In this document: piece by piece, positions 1 to 11,933 of the stretch
Numbering within the stretch: the stretch's first letter is position 1
Layout: each line of letters begins with the position of its first letter
Assembly: GCF_006874465.1 (NCBI RefSeq)
Contig: NZ_VIRL01000001.1
Coordinates: 248,001 to 312,000, forward strand
Direction of reading: 5' to 3'
DNA: 64,000 nucleotides
From: Microbispora bryophytorum
Lineage (GTDB): Bacteria > Actinomycetota > Actinomycetes > Streptosporangiales > Streptosporangiaceae
Notes under the pieces: model-generated
The model's database searches: none
What the model was told of the DNA's origin: nothing
Seen by the model: the letters and a program-made list of their open reading frames with translations, nothing else
Translations under genes and position numbers: made by a program

Positions 1-126
1 GACGAAGGCGTCCTCACTCTCGACCGACGAGCGCAGCAGCTTCTCCACCGCCGCGAGCCCGCCTGCGAGGTCGTCGGCCAGCCGCTCGTCGACGAGAGGA
101 ATGTCCACAACGGGCGGCGCGGCCAT
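1..126 (-). CDS. Polyprenyl diphosphate synthase, N-terminal part only (runs off window)
   Basis: Only the first 42 codons are present; the gene continues past the left edge. The visible start reads MAAPPVVDIPLVDERL and then an amphipathic helix ending LLRSSVESEDAFV, which matches the N-terminus of actinobacterial polyprenyl (heptaprenyl-type) diphosphate synthases that make the menaquinone side chain. An AGGAG ribosome site sits about 8 bases upstream of the ATG. It begins 11 bases after the nuoN stop on the same strand, so it is probably the last gene of the nuo transcription unit. The catalytic DDxxD motifs lie outside the window, so the call rests on the N-terminus and on the usual position of this gene behind nuoN. 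Confidence 0.72.
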   Translation of the reverse strand, partial: MAAPPVVDIPLVDERLADDLAGGLAAVEKLLRSSVESEDAFV

Positions 127-137
127 ACGGAGATCTC

Positions 138-1691
138 CTATCGGACGAACAGGGATTGTGCAGCCGTGTGCGCGAGGTCCAGCACAGGCTGGGGGTACAC
201 CCCGAGAACTACGGTAGCCAATGCCGCGATACCGACCACAGCCGCGGTCCCCCGCGAGGGCAGCACGACGGACGGGCCGTCGGCGGCCGGGTCGCTGAAG
301 AACATCAGCACGATCACCCGGACGTAGAAGAACGCGGCGATCGCCGAGGCCACCACACCGATGATGACCAGCGGCATGGCGCCGTTGGCGACGGCCGCCT
401 GGAAGATGGCGTACTTCCCGAAGAACCCGCTGGTCAGCGGGATGCCGGCGAAGGCCAGCAGGAAGAAGGCGAACGTCCCGGCCAGCAGCGGCGAGCGCTT
501 GCCCAGCCCGGCCCAGCGGGACAGGTGCCACGCCTCACCGCCCGGGTCGCGCACCATCGTGACGATGGCGAACGCGCCGACCGTGGTGAAGCCGTACGCC
601 ACCAGGTAGAACAGCAGACCGGACAGGGCCGAGGTGTTCTCCGCCTGGGTTTGGCCGGTGGCGATGACGCCGATGAGCAGGAAGCCGCCGTGCGCGATGG
701 ACGAGTAGGCCAGCATCCGCTTGATGTCGGTCTGCGTGATCGCGAGGATCGCGCCGACCACCATCGTGAGAATCGCCACACCGTAGAGCACCGGGCGCCA
801 GTCCCAGTCGAGACCGCCGAGGCCCACCCAGAACACCCGCAGCAGCGCGCCGAAGGCGGCGACCAGCGTGCCGGAGGCCATCAGCGCGGTGATGGGCGTG
901 GGCGCGCCCTGGTAGACGTCCGGCTTCCACGCCTGGAACGGCGCGGCACCGATCTTGAACAGCAGGCCGACGCCGAGCATGGCCGCGCCGATGTAGAGCA
1001 GCGTGTCCTGGCCGCCGACCGCCCCCAGCGCCTGGTTGATCTTCGCGAGGTCGACCGACCCCGCGAAGCCGTACAGCAGGGCCGTGCCGTACAGGAAGAA
1101 GGCCGAGGAGAACGCGCCGAGCAGGAAGTACTTGACCGCGGCCTCCTGCGACAGCAGGCGGCGGCGCCGGGCCAGGCCGCACAGCAGGTAGAGCGGCAGC
1201 GACATGACCTCGAGGGCGACGAACGCCACGAGCAGGTCGTTGGCCGCGGGGAACAGCAGCATGCCGCCGACCGCGAACAGCACCAGCGGATAGACCTCGG
1301 TGTGCGCGGCCCGCTCGACGAGCGACTGCTCCTCCTCGGCCGAGCCGGGCACGGCCGCCGCGGAGCCGACGAAGTGCTCCTCGTCCTTGATGAGCAGCAC
1401 GCTCACGAAGGCGAGGATGAGGATCGTGCCCCAGATGAACAGGGCCGGGCCGTCCACGGCCACCGCGCCCATCGCGGCGGGCTTGGTGGGCACACCCTTG
1501 ACCGCCTGCCACACGGCCAGCGCGAACGCGCCGGCCAGCGACAGCAACGTGAGCGGCAGGTGGATCGCCGAGCGCAGGTAGCGCGGGGCGAATGCCTCCA
1601 CCAGCACGCCGACGATCGCCGCGCCGAAGACGACGAGTACCGGCGCCAGCAGGGCGTACTCGATACTCGGCGCCTGAATGGTGCCGTTCAC
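138..1691 (-). CDS. nuoN: NADH-quinone oxidoreductase subunit N
   Basis: Antiporter-like membrane subunit of complex I, 517 residues, with about 14 hydrophobic segments and the proton-translocating (proton_antipo_M) core around residues 120-420. Conserved stretches include KYFLLGAFSSAFFLYG, PFQAWKPDVYQGAPTPI and KRMLAYSSIAHGGFLL, which carry the lysines and histidine typical of this family. It acts in the cytoplasmic membrane, moving protons while NADH is oxidised by menaquinone. The GTG start at 1691 overlaps the nuoM TAG stop by one base, which argues for translational coupling; the open frame extends further upstream but only through nuoM. Confidence 0.96.
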   Translation of the reverse strand: MNGTIQAPSIEYALLAPVLVVFGAAIVGVLVEAFAPRYLRSAIHLPLTLLSLAGAFALAVWQAVKGVPTKPAAMGAVAVDGPALFIWGTILILAFVSVLLIKDEEHFVGSAAAVPGSAEEEQSLVERAAHTEVYPLVLFAVGGMLLFPAANDLLVAFVALEVMSLPLYLLCGLARRRRLLSQEAAVKYFLLGAFSSAFFLYGTALLYGFAGSVDLAKINQALGAVGGQDTLLYIGAAMLGVGLLFKIGAAPFQAWKPDVYQGAPTPITALMASGTLVAAFGALLRVFWVGLGGLDWDWRPVLYGVAILTMVVGAILAITQTDIKRMLAYSSIAHGGFLLIGVIATGQTQAENTSALSGLLFYLVAYGFTTVGAFAIVTMVRDPGGEAWHLSRWAGLGKRSPLLAGTFAFFLLAFAGIPLTSGFFGKYAIFQAAVANGAMPLVIIGVVASAIAAFFYVRVIVLMFFSDPAADGPSVVLPSRGTAAVVGIAALATVVLGVYPQPVLDLAHTAAQSLFVR

Positions 1692-3196
1692 TACTGGCCC
1701 TCCTGAGCAACGGGTACGGCCGGCTTCGGGTCCGTGACGGAGACGCTCGACAGCGTGTCCTTCACGGCGGGATTGATCACGTCGAGCAGCGGCTTGGGAT
1801 AGAAGCCGAACACCAGCAGCAGCGCGACGAGCGGCGCCACCACCCACTTCTCCCTGGCGTTGAGGTCGGGCAGCGACTTGACCGACTCGGCCGTCGGGCC
1901 GTTCATCGTCCGCTGGTACATCCACAGGATGTAGATCGCGGCGAGGATGACGCCGACCGTCGCGATCACGGCCGGGACGACGTAGCGCTGGTAGGTGCCG
2001 GTCAGCACCATGAACTCGCTGACGAACGTGCTGAGACCGGGCAGCGAGAGGCTGGACAGACCCGCCACCAGGAACGTCCCGGCGAGGATCGGCGCCACCT
2101 TCTGCACACCGCCGTAGTCGGCGATGAAGTGCGAGCCCCTGCGGTAGACGAGGAAGCCCACGATCAGGAACAGCGCGCCGGTCGAGAAGCCGTGGTTGAC
2201 CATGTAGAGCGTGGCGCCCGAGCCCGCGCTGGTGGTCATCGCGAACACACCCAACGCGATGAAGCCGAAGTGCGACACCGAGGTGTACGCGATGAGCCGC
2301 TTCATGTCGGTCTGCCCGATGGCCACGATCGCGCCGTACACGATGCCGATCACCGACAGCACGATGACCAACGGCGTGAAGAACTTCGCGGCGTCGGGGA
2401 AGAGCTCAAGGCAGAAGCGCAGCATGCCGTACGTGCCGACCTTGTCCAGCACGCCGACGAGCAGGACGGCCGCGCCGGCCGGGGCCTGGGCGGCGGCGTC
2501 GGGCAGCCAGGTGTGGAACGGCCACAGCGGCGCCTTGATCGCGAAGGCGATGAAGAAGCCGAGGAACAGCCACTTCTGCGTCGTCACGTCCTGGATGGTC
2601 CCGACCAGGTCGGAGAACATGAACGTGCCCTTGCCGGCGATCGAGTAGAGCGCGATCACCGCCACCAGCATCAGGAGCCCGCCGAACAGCGAGTACAGCA
2701 GGAACTTCACGGCCGCGTACGACCGCTGCGCCCCGCCGTACGACCCGATCATGAAGTACATCGGGATCAGCATGGCTTCGAAGAAGACGTAGAAGAGGAA
2801 GACGTCGGTCGCCGCGAAGACGCCGATCATCATGGCCTCGAGCACCAGCAGCAGTGAGAAGTACGTCCGGACCGAGCGCTTGCCGGCCTCGGCGTCGTGC
2901 CAGGAGGCGAGCACCACGATCGGCACGAGGATCACCGACAGCAGGATCAGCACCAGGGCGATGCCGTCCACGGCGACGCCGTAGTGCACGCCGAACGCGG
3001 GGATCCAGTCGTGCGTCTCGGCGAACTGGAACTTGTCGCCGTTCGGGCTGAACTGGACCGCCATGGCGACGGTCAGCGCCAGCACGATCAGCGACACCAC
3101 GAGGGTGAACTGCTTGGCGAGCTTGTCGTTGCGGACAAGGGTCACGCCCAGCGCGCCGAGTACGGACACGCCCATCAGGGTTGAAAGCCAGGGCAT
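1691..3196 (-). CDS. nuoM: NADH-quinone oxidoreductase subunit M
   Basis: Antiporter-like subunit of complex I, 501 residues from ATG 3196 ([12 protein letters not shown]). Family hallmarks are visible: FYVFFEAMLIPMYFMIG with the conserved transmembrane glutamate, WPFHTWLPDAAAQAP, and KRLIAYTSVSHFGF. The ATG overlaps the nuoL TGA stop by one base (TGATG). A longer open frame reaches into nuoL but has no membrane character there, so the inner ATG is preferred. Works with nuoL and nuoN as the proton-pumping arm. Confidence 0.96.
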   Translation of the reverse strand: MPWLSTLMGVSVLGALGVTLVRNDKLAKQFTLVVSLIVLALTVAMAVQFSPNGDKFQFAETHDWIPAFGVHYGVAVDGIALVLILLSVILVPIVVLASWHDAEAGKRSVRTYFSLLLVLEAMMIGVFAATDVFLFYVFFEAMLIPMYFMIGSYGGAQRSYAAVKFLLYSLFGGLLMLVAVIALYSIAGKGTFMFSDLVGTIQDVTTQKWLFLGFFIAFAIKAPLWPFHTWLPDAAAQAPAGAAVLLVGVLDKVGTYGMLRFCLELFPDAAKFFTPLVIVLSVIGIVYGAIVAIGQTDMKRLIAYTSVSHFGFIALGVFAMTTSAGSGATLYMVNHGFSTGALFLIVGFLVYRRGSHFIADYGGVQKVAPILAGTFLVAGLSSLSLPGLSTFVSEFMVLTGTYQRYVVPAVIATVGVILAAIYILWMYQRTMNGPTAESVKSLPDLNAREKWVVAPLVALLLVFGFYPKPLLDVINPAVKDTLSSVSVTDPKPAVPVAQEGQ

Positions 3197-5094
3197 CACA
3201 GGTTCCCTACGACGAGCCAGGCACCGGCCAGGATGGCGGCGCCCAGGAATATCGACAGCGCGTACGAGCGGACGAACCCGGTCTGGACCCTGCGCAGTCG
3301 CCCGGACGTGCCGCCGATGCCGGCGGCCAGGCCGTTCACGAGGCCGTCCACGCCGCGGTTGTCGAAGAACACGGCCAGGCGGGTCAGCCACTGGCCGGGG
3401 CGCATGAACAGCGCCTCGTTCAGGGCGTCGCCGTACAGGTCACGACGGGCGAAGGCGGTGAGGAAGGAGCCGCGCGGGGCGACCGCGGGCACCTCGGCCC
3501 TGCCGTACTTGGCCCAGGCGAGGGCCGCGCCGATCGCGACGAGCGCGAGCGTGACCAGACCGGTGAGGCTGAACGGGTGGAACGACGGCATCTCCTCCGG
3601 CGCGCCGACGGCCGGCGACAGGAAGGTCATGAACCGGTTGCCCAGCACCAGGAAGCCGCCCAGGCCGATCGCGCCGACCGACAGGATGATCAGCGGCCAG
3701 GTCATGACGGCGGGCGACTCGTGCGGGTGGGCCGTGGGCTCCCAGCGCTTGGCGCCGAAGAACGTCATGAACACCAGGCGCGACATGTAGAAGCCGGTGA
3801 TGCCCGCGCCGAGCACGGCCAGCCAGCCGAGGACGGCGTTGTGCTCCATCACGGTCTCGATGATGCCGTCCTTGGTGAAGTAGCCGGACAGCAGCGGGAA
3901 CCCGATGATCGCCAGGTAGCCGACGAGGAACGTCACGAACGTGACCGGCATGACCTTGCGCAGCGCGCCGTACTTGCGCATATCGACCTCGTCGTTCATG
4001 GCGTGCATGACCGAGCCCGCGCCGAGGAACATGTCGGCCTTGAAGAAGCCGTGCGTGATCAGGTGGGCGATCGCGAAGGCGTAGCCCGCCGGGCCGATGC
4101 CCGCGGCGAGCACCATGTAGCCGATCTGCGACATCGTCGAACCGGCCAGGGCCTTCTTGATGTCGTCCTTGGCGGTACCGATGATCGCACCGGCGAGCAG
4201 CGTCGCGACGCCGACGATCGTCACCACGAGCTGCGCGGTCCCGGCGCCCTGGAAGATCGGGCCGGACCGGACGATCAGGTAGACGCCGGCGGTGACCATG
4301 GTCGCGGCGTGGATGAGGGCCGAGACCGGGGTCGGGCCCTCCATCGCGTCGAGAAGCCAGGACTGCAGCGGGAGCTGCGCCGACTTGCCGCAGGCGCCGA
4401 CCAGCAGCAGCAGGCCGATCGCGGTGAGCGTGCCCGAGGACGCCTTGTCGGCGTTCGCGAGGACGTCGTTGAAGGCCAGCGTGTGGAACGTCGCGAAGAT
4501 CGTGAAGATGCCGATCAGCAGGCCGAAGTCGCCGACGCGGTTGACGATGAACGCCTTCTTGGCCGCGGTCGCCGCCGAGGGCTTGTGCTGCCAGAACCCG
4601 ATCAGCAGGTACGACGCGAGGCCGACGCCCTCCCAGCCGACGAACAGGGCCACGTAGTTGTCGGCCAGCACCAGCAGGAGCATCGCCGCGACGAACAGGT
4701 TGAGGTAGGCGAAGAACCGCCGCCTGTTCGGGTCGTGCGCCATGTAGCCGATCGAGTAGATGTGGATCAGCGAGCCCACAAAGGTGATCAGCAGGCAGAA
4801 CGAGATCGACAGCGGGTCGACCAGCAGGCCCACCTTCGCGAGGCCCGGGATGAAGTCGTACAGCTCGATCCCGCGGCGGCGCTCACCGGGAGCGAAGCCG
4901 AGCAGCTGCGCGAACGACAGCGCCGCCACCACGAAGGACGCGACGGCCATGAGCACGCCCAGCAGGTGGCCGAACTTGTCGGTCCTCCGGCCGCCAAGCA
5001 GGAGGACCGCCGCTCCCACCAGGGGCAGAGCGATCATGAGCCAGGCTGCTCCGATCGCTCCGCCGGAGTGCTGGATGATCTCAGCGGGTTCCAC
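3196..5094 (-). CDS. nuoL: NADH-quinone oxidoreductase subunit L
   Basis: Largest antiporter-like subunit of complex I, about 632 residues, many membrane helices plus the long C-terminal lateral helix region of this family. Motifs include [39 protein letters not shown] and the [14 protein letters not shown] segment ([16 protein letters not shown]). I start it at GTG 5094 because AGAGG lies 5 bases upstream, overlapping the nuoK stop; a GTG two codons earlier (5100) abuts that ribosome site and is less likely. Lies 9 bases after nuoK. Confidence 0.95.
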   Translation of the reverse strand: MEPAEIIQHSGGAIGAAWLMIALPLVGAAVLLLGGRRTDKFGHLLGVLMAVASFVVAALSFAQLLGFAPGERRRGIELYDFIPGLAKVGLLVDPLSISFCLLITFVGSLIHIYSIGYMAHDPNRRRFFAYLNLFVAAMLLLVLADNYVALFVGWEGVGLASYLLIGFWQHKPSAATAAKKAFIVNRVGDFGLLIGIFTIFATFHTLAFNDVLANADKASSGTLTAIGLLLLVGACGKSAQLPLQSWLLDAMEGPTPVSALIHAATMVTAGVYLIVRSGPIFQGAGTAQLVVTIVGVATLLAGAIIGTAKDDIKKALAGSTMSQIGYMVLAAGIGPAGYAFAIAHLITHGFFKADMFLGAGSVMHAMNDEVDMRKYGALRKVMPVTFVTFLVGYLAIIGFPLLSGYFTKDGIIETVMEHNAVLGWLAVLGAGITGFYMSRLVFMTFFGAKRWEPTAHPHESPAVMTWPLIILSVGAIGLGGFLVLGNRFMTFLSPAVGAPEEMPSFHPFSLTGLVTLALVAIGAALAWAKYGRAEVPAVAPRGSFLTAFARRDLYGDALNEALFMRPGQWLTRLAVFFDNRGVDGLVNGLAAGIGGTSGRLRRVQTGFVRSYALSIFLGAAILAGAWLVVGNL

Positions 5095-5103
5095 GGCCAC
5101 CTC

Positions 5104-5400
5104 TTAGTACTTCAGCAGGCTGACGTCGTCGACCGACGCGGACCTGCGGGTTCGGAAGATCGTCACGATGATGGCCAGGCCGATGACCACCTCGGCGGCG
5201 GCCACGATCATCACGAAGAACGCGATGAGCTGGCCGTCGAGGTTGCCGTTCTGCCGGGCGAAGGTGACGAACGCCAGGTTGCAGGCGTTGAGCATGAGCT
5301 CGACGCACATGAACACCACGATGGCGTTGCGCCGTACGAGCACGCCGACGCCGCCGATGGCGAACAGCAGCGCGGAGAGCACCAGGTAGTGCGTGGTCAC
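5104..5400 (-). CDS. nuoK: NADH-quinone oxidoreductase subunit K
   Basis: Small membrane subunit of complex I, 98 residues, usual length about 100. Three hydrophobic helices are clear. The conserved membrane glutamates are visible in [14 protein letters not shown] and in [13 protein letters not shown]; these line the proton path. The GTG start at 5400 overlaps the nuoJ TGA by four bases (GTGA), the standard coupling arrangement throughout this operon. Confidence 0.97.
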   Translation of the reverse strand: MTTHYLVLSALLFAIGGVGVLVRRNAIVVFMCVELMLNACNLAFVTFARQNGNLDGQLIAFFVMIVAAAEVVIGLAIIVTIFRTRRSASVDDVSLLKY

Positions 5401-6317
5401 TTGCCGTCCTCCTCGCTCAGGGACTCCATCGGAGACTCACCGCGCGGGCGGACGACCCGGCCCGCCACGACACTGTCGCCGTCGTCGGGCATCGGCTCGG
5501 TGTCGGGGCCGCCGTCCCTGACCTCCTCGGTCACGGTGGGCGTGCTGTGCCCGGCCGCGCGCAGCGCGGCCTCCTCCTGCTCCAGCACCTGGGCGACCTC
5601 GGGAGACAGGGTGCCCCGGGACTCCTCGTACCGGGCGATGTACCGGTTGACCGACAGCGGCGAGACCGACCCGTCGGGCAGCAGCGCCGGCATGTCGATG
5701 GCGTTGTGCCGGGCGTAGGTGCCGGGGCCGGGCAGCGGCGCCGGGTTCTTGCCCGTCCTGCCGAAGGTGACGAAGCGCTGCCGGGACAGGTCCTTCTGGG
5801 TCGGCTTGGCCTCGGCGCGCTCCCGGTGCGCGAGCACCATCGCGCCGAGCGCTGCGGTGATCAGCAGCGCCGAGGTGACCTCGAAGGCGAACACGTGGCG
5901 CGTGAAGATCAGCTCGGCCAGGGAGGGCACGTTGCCCGACCGCGTGGCGGCGGCCAGCCCCTTGGGCGAGCCGACGACCGCGTTGCCGATGCCGAGGGCG
6001 AGCAGGACGGCGAAGCCGAGCCCGCCCAGGATCGCCCAGAACCGCTGTCCCCTAATCGTCTCCACGAGGGAGTCGGACGAGTCCACGCCCACGAGCATGA
6101 GCACGAACAGGAACAGCATCATGACCGCGCCGGTGTAGACGATGATCTGCACCGCGGCCAGGAACGGAGCGTCCTGGACCGCGTACAGCACCGCCAGCGA
6201 GAGCATGACCACGCCGAGCATGAGGGCCGAGTAGACGGCCCTGCGGCTGAAGACGAGTCCGAGCGCGGCGATCACCGAAACGACCGCGAGCACCCAGAAC
6301 GTGATGGACTCACCCAT
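5397..6317 (-). CDS. nuoJ: NADH-quinone oxidoreductase subunit J, long C-terminal tail
   Basis: Membrane subunit of complex I, 306 residues. The first 170 residues hold five helices (starting [19 protein letters not shown]) with the [17 protein letters not shown] segment diagnostic of NuoJ. After the last helix a hydrophilic tail of about 120 residues follows, rich in Glu, Pro and Arg, with no membrane segment. Enterobacterial NuoJ is under 200 residues; actinobacterial members are often longer. The ATG at 6317 lies inside the end of nuoI (8-base overlap). Confidence 0.95.
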   Translation of the reverse strand: MGESITFWVLAVVSVIAALGLVFSRRAVYSALMLGVVMLSLAVLYAVQDAPFLAAVQIIVYTGAVMMLFLFVLMLVGVDSSDSLVETIRGQRFWAILGGLGFAVLLALGIGNAVVGSPKGLAAATRSGNVPSLAELIFTRHVFAFEVTSALLITAALGAMVLAHRERAEAKPTQKDLSRQRFVTFGRTGKNPAPLPGPGTYARHNAIDMPALLPDGSVSPLSVNRYIARYEESRGTLSPEVAQVLEQEEAALRAAGHSTPTVTEEVRDGGPDTEPMPDDGDSVVAGRVVRPRGESPMESLSEEDGK

Positions 6318-6825
6318 TGCTTCGACCCAACCGGTAGTAGTCCTCTTCGGTCTCGCCGAGGCGCATCGGGTGAGGCGGCTGCTCCATGCCCGGTCCGAGC
6401 GGTGCGAGGAGCATCTCCTTGGTGTAGATCAACGACTCGCGGCTGGAGTCGGCGAGCTCGTACTCGTTGGTCATCGTGAGCGCCCGGGTCGGGCACGCCT
6501 CGATGCACAACCCGCAGAGGATGCAGCGCAGGTAGTTGATCTGGTAAACGCGGCCGTACCGTTCACCGGGCGAGAAACGCTCCTCGTCGGTGTTGTCGCC
6601 GCCCTCCACGTAGATGGCGTCGGCCGGGCAGGCCCAGGCGCACAGCTCACAGCCGACGCACTTCTCCAGCCCGTCGGGCCACCGGTTCAGCTGGTGCCTC
6701 CCGTGGAAACGCGGCGCGGTGGGCCGCTTCTCCTCCGGATAGTTGACGGTCACCGGCTTTTTGAACATGTGGTGGAAGGTGACGCCGAATCCCTTGATCG
6801 GGTTCAGCCAATCAGTTGCTCCCAC
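6310..6825 (-). CDS. nuoI: NADH-quinone oxidoreductase subunit I (two 4Fe-4S clusters)
   Basis: Peripheral iron-sulfur subunit, 171 residues, that carries electrons from the NADH arm toward quinone. Two CxxCxxCxxxCP motifs are seen: [12 protein letters not shown] near residue 57 and [12 protein letters not shown] near residue 100, each binding a 4Fe-4S cluster. The GTG start at 6825 overlaps the end of nuoH by 14 bases. No signal peptide; acts on the cytoplasmic side of the membrane. Confidence 0.97.
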   Translation of the reverse strand: MGATDWLNPIKGFGVTFHHMFKKPVTVNYPEEKRPTAPRFHGRHQLNRWPDGLEKCVGCELCAWACPADAIYVEGGDNTDEERFSPGERYGRVYQINYLRCILCGLCIEACPTRALTMTNEYELADSSRESLIYTKEMLLAPLGPGMEQPPHPMRLGETEEDYYRLGRSNG

Positions 6826-8170
6826 TGGTCACCTCCTTGGCGGCGTCGGAATTGAGACGCGCGGCGGGCACGACTCCGTGGTAGTGCGGAGCGTCGAGCG
6901 GCGGAACCGGGAAGCCGCCCGCGGCGGGCTCCTCGCGCAGTTGCTCGAACTCCTCCTCGATCGCGGCCGCCTTGGCCTCCCTGCGACGCTGGTTGACGGT
7001 GTCGAACCGCAGCCAGATCGCGAAGGCGCCGATGATGACGACCGCGCCGATGCTCAGGATGATCGCCCGGTCGGCCTCGGGCATGCGCAGCGCCTTGAAC
7101 GTGGCGGCCAGCAGGATCCAGGCCAGGTTGACCGGGATCAGCACCTTCCACCCGAAGGCCATCAGCTGGTCGTACCGGACACGCGGCAGCGAGGCGCGGA
7201 CCCAGACGAAGAAGCCGAACGCGATGACCAGCTTGAGGAAGAACCACAGCATCGGCCACCAGCCGGAGTTCGCGCCGTCCCACAGCGACAGTGGCCACGG
7301 GGCGCGCCAGCCGCCGAAGAACAACGTGATCGCCATGGCCGAGACCGTGAAGACGTTCACGTACTCGGCGAGCATGAACATCGCGAACTTCAGCGAGGAG
7401 GAGTACTCGGTGTGGAAGCCGCCGACCAGCTCGCCCTCGCCCTCGGGGAGGTCGAAGGGCACGCGGTTCGTCTCGCCCAGCATCGTGATCGCGTAGATCA
7501 GGAAGGACGGGATCAGCGAGACCACATACCAGGACGGCGCCGGGATGGACAGCCCCAGGATGTCCCAGGTGCCGCCGCTCGCCTGCTTCGCCACGATCTC
7601 CGAGGTGGACAGTGTGCCCGCCTGGAGGAACACCGCGACGAACGACAGGCCCATCGCGATCTCGTACGACACCACCTGGGCGGCCGAGCGCAGACCGCCC
7701 AGCACGGCGTACGGCGAGCGGGAGCCCCACCCGGCGAGCACGACGCCGTAGACGCCGATCGACGCGGTGGCCAGGACCAGCAGAACCGCGACCGGCAGGT
7801 CGGTGAGCTGCAGCGGCGTCTTGTGGCCGAACATCCACACCATCGGGCCGAACGGCACGACGGAGAAGGCCAGGAAGGCCGGGACGGCGATGATGACCGG
7901 GGCCAGGAAGTAGATCACCTTGTCCACGGTGCGGGGCATGATGTCTTCCTTGAGCCCCATTTTCAGGCCGTCGGCCACCGACTGCAGCAGGCCGAACTTG
8001 CCCGCCCTGTTGGGGCCGTAGCGGTGCTGCATGCGCGAGATGAGCTTGCGCTCGGTCCACACGCCCATCAGCACGCCCAGCATCAGGAACACGAAGATCG
8101 CGACGGCCTTGATGATGCTGATCCACAATGGATCATGGCCGAAGTCGTCCAGCGTGGGTACGTTGTTCAC
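6812..8170 (-). CDS. nuoH: NADH-quinone oxidoreductase subunit H
   Basis: Membrane subunit that forms the quinone chamber at the junction of the two arms, 452 residues. Eight or so helices; conserved loops include [40 protein letters not shown] and [14 protein letters not shown] hydrophilic C-terminal tail of about 80 residues extends past the usual core, as in other actinobacteria. The GTG start at 8170 overlaps the nuoG TGA by four bases; the open frame upstream belongs to nuoG. Confidence 0.96.
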   Translation of the reverse strand: MNNVPTLDDFGHDPLWISIIKAVAIFVFLMLGVLMGVWTERKLISRMQHRYGPNRAGKFGLLQSVADGLKMGLKEDIMPRTVDKVIYFLAPVIIAVPAFLAFSVVPFGPMVWMFGHKTPLQLTDLPVAVLLVLATASIGVYGVVLAGWGSRSPYAVLGGLRSAAQVVSYEIAMGLSFVAVFLQAGTLSTSEIVAKQASGGTWDILGLSIPAPSWYVVSLIPSFLIYAITMLGETNRVPFDLPEGEGELVGGFHTEYSSSLKFAMFMLAEYVNVFTVSAMAITLFFGGWRAPWPLSLWDGANSGWWPMLWFFLKLVIAFGFFVWVRASLPRVRYDQLMAFGWKVLIPVNLAWILLAATFKALRMPEADRAIILSIGAVVIIGAFAIWLRFDTVNQRRREAKAAAIEEEFEQLREEPAAGGFPVPPLDAPHYHGVVPAARLNSDAAKEVTSGSN

Positions 8171-10559
8171 GACACGCTCCCGATCGTTACGATGTCGCCG
8201 CCCACCGCGCGCAGGTCGCGGGTGACCGACAGGCCGGCGGAGTTGGACGGCAGCCACACGACCCGGTCGGGCAGGTCCGCGATCCGCACCGGGACGATCA
8301 GGTCGTCGCCGATGGCGATCTTCCCGCCGTCCACCGCGCCGATCTCCGCGGCGGTGGCCTCCGACAGCAGCGCCGCCACCGTGCGGGCGGTCCCCGCCAG
8401 GTAGGGCTCGCCGTCCTGCATCCGGCCGTCGTCGAGCAGCAGGTGCCAGGTCGCCAGCACGGCCTCGCCCGCCTGCGGCTCCCGCACCGGACGGCCGGTG
8501 ACCGCGGGCGCGACCGGGCGGGCGCCCTTCCAGGCGCCTAGCGAGGCCATCTCACGCCGGGCGGCGGCGGGCTCGGGCAGGCCGAGGTGCACGTCCATCT
8601 GGTCGGCGATCGAGGCGATGGCGCGCAGGTCGCTCATCAGACCGGGCACGGCCGTGGCCACACCGAACGAGCGGCCCCTGCCCTCCCAGTCCACGAACGT
8701 CCCGGACTTCTCGGCCACCGCGGCGACCGGCAGGACCACGTCGGCCCGGTCGGTGACCGCGCTGGCGCGGATCTCCAGGCTCACGATGAACGGCGTGTTC
8801 TCCAGCGCCGCCAGGGCCCTCGCGGGGTCGGGCAGGTCGTAGGGGTCCACACCCGCCACGACCAGTGCGTCGACCTCGTCGTTCAGCGCGGCCTCGAGGA
8901 TGCCCGCCGTGTCGCGGCCGGGCGCCTCGGGCAGCGAGGCGACGCCCCACACCCTGGCGACCTCCGCGCGGGCGGTCTCGTCGGCGGCCGGGCGGCCGAT
9001 CGGCAGCAGCCCCGGCAGGGCGCCCGCCTCCAGCGCGCCGCGCTCACCGGCCCGGCGCGGCACCCAGGCGAACCTGGCGCCCGTGGCCTGCGTGAGCCGT
9101 ACGAGCGCGGACAGGGCGCCGGGGACGGTGGCGAGCCGCTCACCGGCGAGGACGATCGTCCCCGCGGGCAGCAGGTCGCCGCCGATGAGGTCGCCGAGCG
9201 CCTCGGCCTCGGCGCCGGGCCGCGTGCGGATCAGCGTGCCCTTCATCTTGGCCAGGCCCGGCGTGGCGAACGGCGCGAGCGAGTAGACCTTCGTGCCCCG
9301 CTTGCGCGCCGCCTTGCGCAGGCGCAGGAAGACGATCGGCGACTCCTCCTCGGGCTCGAACCCGGCCAGGAGCACGGCCGGGGCCGTCTCCAGGTCGGCG
9401 TAGGAGACCTCGATGCCCTTGCCGGCCACGGCGTGGGCGAGGAACCGCGTCTCCTCCTCCGAGTGCGGGCGGGAGCGGAAGTCGATGTCGTTGGTGCCGA
9501 GGGCGATCCTGGCGAACTTGCTGTAGGCGTAGGCGTCCTCGACCGTGAGCCGCCCGCCGACCAGCACACCGGCCTTGCCGCGGGCCCGCAGCAGGCCCTC
9601 GGCGGCGACGGCCAGCGCGTCCGGCCAGGAGGTCGGGACGAGCTTGCCGCTCTCGTCACGGACCAGCGGCGACCGCAGGCGGTCGGGCGCGGTGGCGTAC
9701 GTGAAGGCCCAGCGGCCCTTGTCGCAGTTCCACTCCTCGTTGACCTGCGGGTCGTCCCCGGCCAGGCGGCGGGTGACCTTGCCGCGGCGGTGGTCGGTGC
9801 GCAGCGAGCAGCCCGACGCGCAGTGCTCGCACGCGCTCGGCGTGGAGACCAGGTCGAACGGGCGGGAGCGGAACCGGTAGGCCGCGCCGGTCAGCGCGCC
9901 CACCGGGCAGATCTGGATGGTGTTGCCCGAGAAGTAGGACTGGAACGGCTCGCCGTCGGCGACGCCCACCTGCTCCTTGGCCCCGCGCTCGAAGAAGTCG
10001 ATGAGCGGGTCACCGGCGATCTGCTCGGAGAAGCGGATGCAGCGCGCGCACTGGATGCAGCGCTCGCGGTCGAGCAGCACCTCGCTCGACAGCGGAACGG
10101 GCTTGTCGAACGTGCGCTTCTCCTCGACGAACCGGCTCTCACCCTGGCCGTTCGACATGGCCTGGTTCTGCAGGGGGCACTCGCCGCCCTTGTCGCAGAC
10201 CGGGCAGTCGAGCGGGTGGTTCAGCAGCAGCATCTCCATCACGCCGCGCTGGGCCTTCTCGGCCACCGGCGAGGTGAGCTGCGTGTTGACCACCATGCCC
10301 TCGGCGACCTCGATCGCGCAGGACGGCTGCGGCTTGGGAAAGCCGCGGCCGTTGCCCGCGTCGGGGATGTCGACCAGGCACTGACGGCAGTTGGCCGCCG
10401 GCGAGAGCAGCGGGTGGTCGCAGAACCGGGGGATCTGGATCCCCAGCAGCTCCGCGGCCCGGATGATCAATGTCCCCTTGGGGACGCTGATCTGGAAGCC
10501 GTCGATGGTCAGGCTGACCATGTCCACGACCGGCTGCTCCGGCTGCGTCGTCTGAACTG

Positions 10560-10563
<4 letters not shown>
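8167..10563 (-). CDS. nuoG: NADH-quinone oxidoreductase subunit G
   Basis: Large iron-sulfur subunit, about 798 residues. N-terminal ferredoxin domain: C-x10-C-x2-C in [18 protein letters not shown]; then the His-ligated cluster [19 protein letters not shown]; then [10 protein letters not shown] with a later ICPVGAL; then CEHCASGC plus NCDKGRW, the extra N7-type 4Fe-4S site. The remaining C-terminal half resembles a molybdopterin-oxidoreductase fold that has lost its cofactor role. Start chosen at GTG 10563, four-base overlap with nuoF and a GGGGGT site upstream; another GTG at 10575 is possible. Confidence 0.95.
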
Positions 10564-11846
<1,283 letters not shown>

Positions 11847-11933
11847 TGGTCGCTCACCGCTCCTCGTTCGCTGCGCGGGCCGCTCGTACCTCGCGGACCG
11901 CTCCGCTCACTGCGTCGGGTTCTCTCCGCGTGG
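11847..11933 (-). repeat. Leader module before nuoF (relative of nuoE leader)
   Basis: 87-base gap between nuoE and nuoF. On the minus strand it runs from a CCGACGCAGTGAGCGGAGCG core to GAGGAG and GCGACC-ATG. Aligns along its length with the gap before nuoE, including an identical 15-mer AGTGAGCGGAGCGGT (11897-11911). Confidence 0.8.

Noticed and set aside
1592..8404. Long plus-strand ORFs opposite the nuo genes (for example 1592-2857, 3181-5718, 6743-8404)
   Set aside because: Their products are Arg/Gly/Glu/His-rich with no domain sense, and they lie opposite clear nuo genes; high GC at third positions creates long open frames on the other strand.
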